The position numbers and the translations under genes were made by a program. The notes beneath the pieces were generated by a model that worked only from the letters and a program-made list of their open reading frames with translations, did no database searches and was not told the origin of the DNA. Below are positions 58,031-64,000 of a stretch of 64,000 nt of DNA, piece after piece (within the stretch, counting starts at the first letter, position 1; the number at the start of each line of letters is the position of its first letter). Source of the DNA: Azospirillum griseum (GTDB lineage Bacteria > Pseudomonadota > Alphaproteobacteria > Azospirillales > Azospirillaceae); contig NZ_RXMA01000016.1 in NCBI RefSeq assembly GCF_003966125.1, forward strand, positions 1-64,000, given 5' to 3'.

Positions 58031-58426
58031 GTGGAACACGCTTTGGCCGAAAAAAACCGCGAATGGACGTATCTGCGCATGGGCAAGGCCCCCGCCTCTG
58101 TCCGAGTCGCTGATTTCGAACGCGAGGGAAAGCGCATCATCGCCTTCCTGGAGCAGACCGACATTGCCAAACGCGCGGGTGCTCCGCTCAACGCCGTCAA
58201 CGAATGGCCGAACATCGCCCAAACCTACGCCGACGAGCAGGGCATTCCCCTGAGCGATGCCTATTGGTACGAGGTCAACCCGCGCCGTTTCGCCAACGGC
58301 CGCCCGAACGTGTCCGAATATCTGCCCGGCCGCAACGAGTGGCGGTTTGAAACCAGCATCCCGCTGGCCCGCGCCATCGTTGAACAGTTGGGCTATGATC
58401 CCGACACCTTGCCGCTCGACATCTGA
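58031..58426 (+). CDS. hypothetical protein, 131 residues
   Basis: Not recognised. A soluble, charged protein (EKNREWTYLRMGKAPASVRV, AYWYEVNPRRFANGRPNVSE) with no signal peptide, membrane segment or cysteine. GTG start at 58031 with CGGAGC 8 bases upstream. Codon use matches its neighbours, and a strong terminator follows 6 bases after the stop, so it is a real single-gene unit. No function is proposed. Confidence 0.72.
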   Translation: MEHALAEKNREWTYLRMGKAPASVRVADFEREGKRIIAFLEQTDIAKRAGAPLNAVNEWPNIAQTYADEQGIPLSDAYWYEVNPRRFANGRPNVSEYLPGRNEWRFETSIPLARAIVEQLGYDPDTLPLDI

Positions 58427-58432
58427 TCCGCT

Positions 58433-58475
58433 GCGCAAGGCGGGGGCCGTGCCCGCCTTGCGCCCGTGACTTTTT
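58433..58475 (+). terminator. rho-independent terminator of the 131-residue hypothetical gene
   Basis: A perfect 12-bp stem (58433-58444 with 58452-58463, 7-base loop) followed within 7 bases by TTTTT (58471-58475). Confidence 0.88.
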
Positions 58476-58560
58476 CGTGTCCCCCCTGTTGGCCATCGGG
58501 GTTCCGGTGTATCCTGCCGGGCTGATGGTGGTCGCGGTGTTCGCGGTCGGGAGAGGAACG

Positions 58561-58938
58561 ATGAAGGCGCTGCGGCGGTCGTTGGGTCTTGGTGCGATGG
58601 GCGTTGCCGCTTTGCTGGCGCTGGTGCCGGTGCAGGCTCTGGCGCGCGGGTCGGTGACGGTGGACATCGGCATCGGTGGCTATTACCCGGCCTATCCCTA
58701 CCCGCATCATCACCGGCACTCTTATTACCCGCCGCCGCCGATGGTGGTCTATCCGGCCCCGCCGGTGGTGGTCTATGAACCGCCGCCGCGCGTCATCTAC
58801 GCGCCGCCGCCCGTGCAAGTGCGCAACACCGCGCAGTGCCGCGAGTATCAAAGCACGGTGATGGTGGGCGGTCGTCCCCAATCCAGCTACGGGACCGCCT
58901 GCCTGCAACCCGATGGGACGTGGCGCATCGTCGATTGA
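58561..58938 (+). CDS. exported Pro/Tyr/His-rich surface protein
   Basis: 125 residues: signal peptide (LGAMGVAALLALVPVQALA), a low-complexity middle (YYPAYPYPHHHRHSYYPPPP, repeated VVYxxPP), then a C-terminal CREYQSTVMVGGRPQSSYGT segment that recurs in glycine-zipper/17-kDa surface antigen-like envelope proteins. GAGAGGA ribosome site. Probably periplasmic or outer-membrane associated; the histidine cluster might bind metal. Function unknown. Confidence 0.82.
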   Translation: MKALRRSLGLGAMGVAALLALVPVQALARGSVTVDIGIGGYYPAYPYPHHHRHSYYPPPPMVVYPAPPVVVYEPPPRVIYAPPPVQVRNTAQCREYQSTVMVGGRPQSSYGTACLQPDGTWRIVD

Positions 58939-58950
58939 TGGCGTGCGGGG

Positions 58951-60030
58951 CTAATGAAGTTCTTCCGGGTGCAACTCGGGCGGATGATTCAGCTTGTACG
59001 CCTCCTCATAGACATTGTGGATGGCGCACACCTCATCCCAGCGTTCGATGAAGGCATCGACAAAGGCCGGGTCGAAATGGGTGCCCCGGTTGGCTTCCAG
59101 AAAGTTGCGGGCGGCCTCCAACGTCCAGGATCGTTTGTAGGGCCGGGTTGAGGTCAGCGCGTCGAACACGTCGGCCACCGCCACGATCCGCCCGGCGACC
59201 GGGATGGCGCTTCCCGCCAAGCCGTTGGGATAGCCGGTCCCGTCGTATTTCTCATGATGGGTCAGGGCGATTTCGGCGGCCATCTGCAACAGCGGCACGT
59301 CGCTGCCCGCCAGAATGCGGTGGCCGATGGATGCGTGCTGGCGCATGATCGACAATTCTGCCGGTGTCAGGCGGCCCGGTTTCAGCAGGATCATGTCGGG
59401 AATGCCGATCTTGCCGACGTCGTGCATCGGGGCGGCTTTCACCAAATTGGTGCAGAACTCGCGGTCATAGCCCGCAGCCTCGGCGATCAGGCGGGAGTAG
59501 CGCGACATCCGTTCCAGGTGCGACCCGGTTTCGGGATCGCGGTATTCGGCCGCACAGGACAGGCGGAGCACCAACTCCTCCCCCTGGCGTTGCAGCGCCG
59601 CCGTGATCCGCTGCACCTCCGCCGCCAGCAGGGCGGCCCGGTCGCGCAGCAGGGCGCGGCTTTGGCGCAGGGCCAGCAGGTTGCGCAGCCGGGCCTGCAC
59701 CTCCGGGATGATGATCGGTTTAGTCAGAAAGTCGTTGCACCCTTCGTCCAGCGCGCGGATGCGGGTGTCCACGCTGGTGTCGGCGGTGACGATGATGACC
59801 GGAACGGCGTCCAGGCTCTTGTTCTGGCGCACCCGCTGCAACAGGGTGATGCCGTCCATGTCCGGCATCATCTGGTCCAGCAGGATCAGGTCGGGTTCGT
59901 TGCTGTCCAGCCAGGCCAGCGCCTCGATCGGGTTGGAAAAGGTGATGGGTTCGGCGTCGTCCAGGCGGCGGACGACAGCGGCCATGATGATGAGATTGGT
60001 GTGGTCGTCGTCGACGATCAGGACATTCAT
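58951..60030 (-). CDS. response regulator with HD-GYP domain (probable c-di-GMP phosphodiesterase)
   Basis: 359 residues. REC domain 1-120: acidic pocket DDD, phospho-Asp in LILLDQMMPDMDG, Lys in FLTKP. Then a coiled linker and an HD-GYP domain: AAEYRDPETGSHLERMSRYS, MHDVGKIGIPD (HD) and HHEKYDGTGYP (GYP region with conserved residues). Such RpfG-like proteins degrade cyclic di-GMP when phosphorylated. Its ATG overlaps the stop of the preceding single-domain regulator (ATGA), so the two are cotranslated. Confidence 0.94.
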   Translation of the reverse strand: MNVLIVDDDHTNLIIMAAVVRRLDDAEPITFSNPIEALAWLDSNEPDLILLDQMMPDMDGITLLQRVRQNKSLDAVPVIIVTADTSVDTRIRALDEGCNDFLTKPIIIPEVQARLRNLLALRQSRALLRDRAALLAAEVQRITAALQRQGEELVLRLSCAAEYRDPETGSHLERMSRYSRLIAEAAGYDREFCTNLVKAAPMHDVGKIGIPDMILLKPGRLTPAELSIMRQHASIGHRILAGSDVPLLQMAAEIALTHHEKYDGTGYPNGLAGSAIPVAGRIVAVADVFDALTSTRPYKRSWTLEAARNFLEANRGTHFDPAFVDAFIERWDEVCAIHNVYEEAYKLNHPPELHPEELH

Positions 60031-60455
60031 GTCCGCTGTTCCTTTTGCCGGGCGTCCAGCAAGGCCCGCACGGTGTCGAGCAGCACGGCGATGTCCACCG
60101 GCTTCTCAAAGGCGGCGTCCGCCCCCAGCAGGCGGGCCATGCCGGGCAGTTCCATCCGCAACCGGACGCTGCCGCCCGAGACGGCGATCAGCGGTGGGCG
60201 GCTGGGCGCGCTTTTGACCCGTTGGATGATCTCGTAACCATCGGCTTCGGGCATGATGATGTCGGTCAGAACCAGATCCACGCTGTGGGTCTGAAACGCA
60301 GACAACGCGGTGCGACCGTTGTTCGCCTCGTGAACGATGTAACCGGCCCGGGTCAACGCGGTGCTCACCATTCCGCGAAAATCGGGATCGTCATCGACCA
60401 ACAGGATGTGGCTGGGGCTGGTCCTTGGCCGCAACTCATACATGGTCATTTCCAT
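60027..60455 (-). CDS. single-domain response regulator (REC)
   Basis: 142 residues: DDDPDFRG acidic pair, phospho-Asp in LVLTDIIMPEADGYE, Ser in LIAVSGGS and Lys in AAFEKPVD are all present. No output domain, so it works by protein interaction or phosphotransfer. ATG 60455 was chosen (AAGGA 9 bases upstream; ATGs at 60449 and 60443 also possible). Overlaps the HD-GYP gene, suggesting a shared pathway. Confidence 0.9.
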   Translation of the reverse strand: MEMTMYELRPRTSPSHILLVDDDPDFRGMVSTALTRAGYIVHEANNGRTALSAFQTHSVDLVLTDIIMPEADGYEIIQRVKSAPSRPPLIAVSGGSVRLRMELPGMARLLGADAAFEKPVDIAVLLDTVRALLDARQKEQRT

Positions 60456-60817
60456 GGCGTCGATCCTTGCTGTCCACCGGGATGGGCGGCGGTTCGGCGG
60501 CGTGAGCCGGGGGTGGGCTGGGGCAAAAGATCGCTGCTCCAAAAGACGGGTGGTCCCTCCATCCGGGCGGGGTTGGACAACCACAGGGTCGCTTTTTCCT
60601 GGCCTCAGAGTACAGCCATTTTTGGGAATCCTGACCGGGCATGAAGGATAACGGGGCATGGCAATGGGATATCCGGGGATAATATCCCCTCGCCATCAGG
60701 GGGTGGACAATGGTCGAACACACGGTCATTGCACCACATTTCCGCTTTTATATTCGACTTTGGTGCTACACTCCGGGCAGGGATGGGTGTGCGGATGCCG
60801 GGCGGCGGAGGCGGTCG
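60456..60817. other. divergent intergenic region between two response-regulator genes
   Basis: 362 bases, A+T-richer around 60660-60780. It must contain promoters for the HD-GYP operon (minus) and the LuxR-type regulator (plus). A GATATCCGGGGATAATATCCCC segment near 60667 holds the inverted repeat GGGGATA-TATCCCC. No credible gene. Confidence 0.5.
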
Positions 60818-61516
60818 ATGAAGATTCTGGTGGTGGACGACCACCCCTTGTTTCGGGACGCTTTGGAGTTGTCCATTCGTCAGGCGTGGGCGGACGCCGA
60901 CATTGTGTCAATCGGATCGCTCGACGGTGTCGGGGCGGCGCGTTTCGACCTGATCGTGTTGGATTGGCGGATGCCCGGCGGGGGCGGTGCCGATCCCTTC
61001 ACCCGTCTGCGCCGCGCCGGTGTTGAGGGGCCGGTCGCCGTCGTCACCGGTGCCGAGGATCTCGACACGGCGATTGAAGTGTTGCGCAGTGGCGCGGACG
61101 CCTTTTTGCCCAAAACAACACCCCGTCGGGTGCTGGCCCAGGCGCTGCGCCTGGTGGCCGAGGGGGGGAGCTTCTTTCCCCGGGACGTCGCCTTGGAACT
61201 GCTCAGTCAGTCCGGCACTCTGGGAGAGAGCGACGCCGGTGCGGCGGAGGAGCAGGGCGATGGGGCCGACGCCGATGGCGAATCCGACTTTGGCGTGTCC
61301 TCTCCGCTGACCGAGCGGGAGGAGCAGGTGCTGGGCATGCTGGCCACCGGGGCCACCAACAAGGAGATCGGCCGCCAGCTCAGCTTGCAGGAGGTGACGG
61401 TGAAGCTGCACACCCGCCGCATCCTGCGCAAATTGGGCGCACGCAACCGCACGGACGCGGTCCGTCGGGCGCAGGAAGCGGGCCTTTTGACCCATGGGTT
61501 GAGCGCTGCGTCCTGA
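60818..61516 (+). CDS. NarL/FixJ-type response regulator (REC-LuxR HTH)
   Basis: 232 residues. REC with DDHPLFRDAL, phospho-Asp in LIVLDWRMPGGGG, Thr in VAVVTGA and Lys in FLPKT; an acidic linker (GESDAGAAEEQGDGADADGE); and a LuxR helix-turn-helix (LTEREEQVLGMLATGATNKE, VTVKLHTRRILRKLGARNRT). ATG 60818 with GGAGG 6 bases upstream. No intact partner kinase is adjacent; the next gene is a degenerate hybrid kinase on the same strand. Confidence 0.92.
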   Translation: MKILVVDDHPLFRDALELSIRQAWADADIVSIGSLDGVGAARFDLIVLDWRMPGGGGADPFTRLRRAGVEGPVAVVTGAEDLDTAIEVLRSGADAFLPKTTPRRVLAQALRLVAEGGSFFPRDVALELLSQSGTLGESDAGAAEEQGDGADADGESDFGVSSPLTEREEQVLGMLATGATNKEIGRQLSLQEVTVKLHTRRILRKLGARNRTDAVRRAQEAGLLTHGLSAAS

Positions 61517-61692
61517 TCGATGCCGGGGCCGACGCTGACGGCGCGGGGGGGGCACCACCGTGCTTTCCCTAACTGTTCCTTTCCGATCAACACGATATTG
61601 TACTCCCTTGCGCCGCTGCACCCCGGTGTCCGCACCGGCTTTCGGCGTCCATCTGTCATCGGCGACGTGTTGCCCGAAACGATGAGTGATTG
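61517..61692. other. leader between LuxR-type regulator and hybrid-kinase-like gene
   Basis: 176 bases, no gene. Contains an A+T-richer patch (61565-61610). No terminator can be recognised and no strong ribosome binding site precedes 61693. Confidence 0.4.
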
Positions 61693-63528
61693 ATGCCAGT
61701 GACCCCACCGCCCTCCAACGCCGCCGTCGGGATGTCCAACGGGAAGGTTTTCGTCGTGGCCCCGTTGGTCGCGGCGGGCGTGGTGGGGATGCTGGCCCTG
61801 TGGATGTCTCCAGCGGGTGGGGAACGGGCGGCGCTGATCTGGCTGTTTGCCGCGTCGGCGGCGTTGGCCGGCTCGGGCCTGTTCGCCCTGTTCGCCGCGC
61901 GTCGGGAGGTGCGGCGGCTGGAGCGGGAGTTGCGCCGCGAAAAGGCGGCGGCCGCGTGGCGGGAGGACGCCGTCCGCGCGGCCTTGCTGGACGACGAGGC
62001 CGACGACACGACCGACCGCCCCGACGGGGAGGCGGCGTTGACGGCGGCGGCCCTGCGCGCCGCCTTCGATGCGGCCGGGGAAGCGATGGTCGTCCTGGAC
62101 TCCGACCATTGGGTGATCGCCCGCAACCCGGCGGCGGCGACTCTGCTGGGGGCGGCGGCGGCCCCGGAAACCCGATGGGACGACGACACGGTCTGGCCGT
62201 CGCCGGTCACGCCGCTGCGGCTGCCGTTGCCCGACGGCGGGGTTCTGTTGCTTGGTCGGGATCGGGCGCAGGACCGTGTCCGCGCCGTCCAGCTCGACCG
62301 CATGGACGCCGCCGCCGATCTGGCGGGCATGATCGTGCACGATGTCAACAACACCTTGGGCGCGGTTGCTGGGTACGCGGATTTCCTGGTGGCCGATTTG
62401 CCCGCCGGGTCGGTTCAAGCCGGTTACGCCGCCCGCATCCTGGCGGCCACCGACCGCAGCAAAACGGGTCTGCGCCATCTTCTGTCCTCCCTGCGCGAGA
62501 TGCCGGTCGATCTGCAACCCCTGTCCGCAGTTGCGGTTTTGGGGGAGGTGGATCGGCTGTTGCGGGGTGCCGGGGGGGCGATCCCGTCGCTGCGCAACGA
62601 GGCGGGGGGGGTGGAGGGCGTTGGCGACAGCGCCCTTCTGGGTCAGGCGTTGGTTGGCTTTGTTCTCGATGGCGGTGCGGGCGGGGCTGCGCCGCCCGAC
62701 GAGGTGGGAAGCGCGCCCGTTTCCGATCGCAAGCTTGTGTTGTCCGCCCGCTGGAGTGGGGCGGATGATGCCCTGCGTGCCCCCGTGGGGTGGACCTGCC
62801 ACCCGCTGTTGCCGCCATGCCCGCGCGCGCATTTGCTGTTCGAACTGCATCTGCCACCACTCGCGCGGTCCGTTCCGCCGCTGACGGTTGCCCAGATTCG
62901 CGGGCTGACGGATCCGTTGATGCTCACGCGCAACCACGGTCGCGCTGGGGGAGCGGGGGACGCTCCCCCCTCGATTCTGGCGGTGGCCCGGGCGATCGAT
63001 GGCGGCGTTGTCATCTGGACCCACCCCGGCGAGGGGACCGTGCTGCGGCTGTTCGTTCCGTTGGCGGCCTCGTCGCTCGCGGTGGCGGAAACCCCGGCCC
63101 GTCCCGTCACCCATCATGTGCTGGTGGTGGATGAGGTGCGGGCCAGCGGCGACCGCGTGTCCATCGGGTTGGAGCGGTTGGGCTATGAGGTGGCCGTGTG
63201 CGAAAGCGCGGCGGACGCGCTGGAAATCCTGGTGGATGAACCGGGCTTTTTCGACGTTGCCGTCGTGGCTGGACCGTCGGCGGGCGGCATGACCGCGCTG
63301 TCCCTGATCGGGCGGTTCAAGGCGCTGCGCCCCGATTTGCCCTGCATCCTGTGCACCGATTCCATGCCTGGCCGGGTTGGCGGCGGTGCCGTCCCGCAGG
63401 AACCGGATGGCCTGGACGGTGTGGACCGATGTCTTGGCGCGCCCGTCGATCTGGCCCGTCTGGCCGATGCCATCACCCGGTTGGTTGGCCCGTTGCCGGA
63501 TCGTTCCACAGGGGACGAGGCCCTGTGA
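61693..63528 (+). CDS. degenerate hybrid histidine kinase (pseudokinase with pseudoreceiver)
   Basis: 611 residues: two N-terminal membrane helices (about 18-60), a coiled segment, a PAS-like region (about 115-200), and a HisKA-like box MIVHDVNNTLGAVAGYADFL (His216), close to the HDFNN box of CckA-type kinases. The ATPase region has lost its hallmarks: where NxxxNAxDA is expected it reads LVGFVLDGGAGG, no DxGxG is present, and the GTGLGL box is replaced by GGAGDAPPSIL. Only the closing strand motif (THPGEGTVLRLFVP) remains. The C-terminal receiver lacks the phospho-Asp (VAVVAGPSAGGM, Ala526) and the conserved Lys (CLGAPVDL). Start may be TTG 61690 or ATG 61693. Its stop overlaps the next gene's ATG. 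Confidence 0.8.
   Translation: MPVTPPPSNAAVGMSNGKVFVVAPLVAAGVVGMLALWMSPAGGERAALIWLFAASAALAGSGLFALFAARREVRRLERELRREKAAAAWREDAVRAALLDDEADDTTDRPDGEAALTAAALRAAFDAAGEAMVVLDSDHWVIARNPAAATLLGAAAAPETRWDDDTVWPSPVTPLRLPLPDGGVLLLGRDRAQDRVRAVQLDRMDAAADLAGMIVHDVNNTLGAVAGYADFLVADLPAGSVQAGYAARILAATDRSKTGLRHLLSSLREMPVDLQPLSAVAVLGEVDRLLRGAGGAIPSLRNEAGGVEGVGDSALLGQALVGFVLDGGAGGAAPPDEVGSAPVSDRKLVLSARWSGADDALRAPVGWTCHPLLPPCPRAHLLFELHLPPLARSVPPLTVAQIRGLTDPLMLTRNHGRAGGAGDAPPSILAVARAIDGGVVIWTHPGEGTVLRLFVPLAASSLAVAETPARPVTHHVLVVDEVRASGDRVSIGLERLGYEVAVCESAADALEILVDEPGFFDVAVVAGPSAGGMTALSLIGRFKALRPDLPCILCTDSMPGRVGGGAVPQEPDGLDGVDRCLGAPVDLARLADAITRLVGPLPDRSTGDEAL
62947..62969. repeat. palindromic element inside the pseudokinase coding sequence
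   Basis: GGGGGAGCG (62947-62955), loop GGGGA, CGCTCCCCC (62961-62969) form a perfect 9-bp stem. It encodes the Gly/Ala/Pro stretch that replaces the ATP-lid G2 box. It resembles the GGGAG/CTCCC extragenic palindromes elsewhere in the window and may be an in-frame inserted repeat. Confidence 0.5.
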
Positions 63529-64000
63529 TGAGGGCGCGCGGTCAGCATCACCGCTTCACCGTCGCTGTGTGGGCGGGAACGCTGTTGCTGGCTGTTTCCC
63601 TGTGGCTGGTCGCCCTGATGTTGGTGCGGCGGGACGAGTCGGACACCATGGCGCGGGCGGAGCGTGACACCGGCAACCTGGCCCGGGTGGTGGCTGAACA
63701 GACCTCCCGTGCGGTGGCCGAGGCCGATCAGGTGCTGTTGTTTCTGATTGACGAATTGCAGACCCATGTTCCGCGCGCCAATCATGACATCCGTGACTTG
63801 ATCCGCAACGCGGTGCTGCGGTCGAGCATTCTGGTCCAGATCGCGGTGATCGATGAGCGCGGCGATCTGGTGATGACCAGCGTGGAGGACGCGCCGACGC
63901 GGGTGCATTTGGGGGACCGGGAGCATTTCCGCGTGCATGTGGCCGACCCCGCTGCGGGCCTGTTCATCGGCAAGCCGGTGTTCGGACGGGCATCGGGCAA
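63528..64000 (+). CDS. Cache-type membrane sensor protein, 5' part (runs off the window)
   Basis: At least 157 codons, still open at the window end. ATG at 63528 overlaps the preceding stop (TGATG). Translation gives one membrane helix (LLLAVSLWLVALMLV), then a periplasmic sensor with LARVVAEQTSRAVAEADQVL, VIDERGDLVMTS and LGDREHFRVHV...IGKPVFGR. This is the dCache_1/PDC layout of sensor histidine kinases and diguanylate cyclases. The output domain is outside the window. Coupled translation with the pseudokinase suggests they act together. Confidence 0.85.
   Translation, partial: MRARGQHHRFTVAVWAGTLLLAVSLWLVALMLVRRDESDTMARAERDTGNLARVVAEQTSRAVAEADQVLLFLIDELQTHVPRANHDIRDLIRNAVLRSSILVQIAVIDERGDLVMTSVEDAPTRVHLGDREHFRVHVADPAAGLFIGKPVFGRASG

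Overview
This is a GC-rich (by eye about two-thirds G+C), densely coding chromosomal stretch from a motile, free-living alphaproteobacterium. The best guess is Rhodospirillales (Azospirillum/Novispirillum-like); the genus cannot be fixed from the sequence alone. Support comes from the argH/tlpA divergence with a small lipoprotein gene and lysA behind argH, three chemoreceptors, many periplasmic-binding ABC systems, LacI/IclR/GntR-controlled sugar operons, a glucose-6-phosphate dehydrogenase/glucokinase pair, and an HD-GYP response regulator. I see no rRNA, CRISPR array, insertion sequence, integrase or phage gene.

Layout. 1-2 kb: initiator tRNA with its terminator, a DUF2256 protein and a B12-binding radical SAM enzyme. 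2.2-6.4 kb: a glycan-related group (exostosin-like transferase, FkbM methyltransferase with a degenerate extra half-domain, TPR-GT11 fucosyltransferase-like protein). 6.5-8.1 kb: msrPQ methionine-sulfoxide repair. 8.2-16.3 kb: a LacI-family repressor divergent from an AfuA/Fbp-type ABC transporter followed by a secreted phosphoesterase and an inositol-monophosphatase-family enzyme. This looks like a phosphorylated-compound scavenging operon, with a perfect 20-bp operator and a near-copy at the promoter. 16.5-17.1 kb: MazF-type toxin and antitoxin. 17.3-21.3 kb: UTRA regulator plus polar amino-acid ABC transporter. 21.4-23.2 kb: serralysin-like metalloprotease with RTX and three DUF5648-like repeats.

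23.4-34.4 kb: an apparently complete oxidative L-fucose pathway: fuconate dehydratase, IclR regulator, keto-deoxyfuconate dehydrogenase, FAH-family hydrolase, GntR regulator, sugar ABC importer, fucose dehydrogenase, fuconolactonase and mutarotase. It would convert L-fucose to pyruvate and lactate. 34.4-37.4 kb: saccharopine-dehydrogenase-like enzyme and a CHASE3-type chemoreceptor. 37.6-44.8 kb: a sugar ABC transporter lacking its binding protein, divergent from zwf-glk and a Gfo/Idh/MocA oxidoreductase. 44.8-50 kb: an orphan Leu/Ile/Val-type binding protein under a palindromic operator and two chemoreceptors. 50.5-58.9 kb: TerC, DUF1624 protein, lysA-lptM-argH opposite tlpA, gamma-glutamyltransferase and two small proteins.

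58.9-64 kb: a signalling block: REC-HD-GYP, single-domain REC, LuxR-type response regulator, a hybrid histidine kinase whose ATP-binding and receiver residues look lost, and the start of a Cache-type membrane sensor cut by the window end. The most unusual items are the phosphate-ester uptake operon, the pseudo-hybrid kinase (with a palindromic element inside its coding sequence) and the 59-bp-period GTAACA/TGTTAC array upstream of the sugar transporter.
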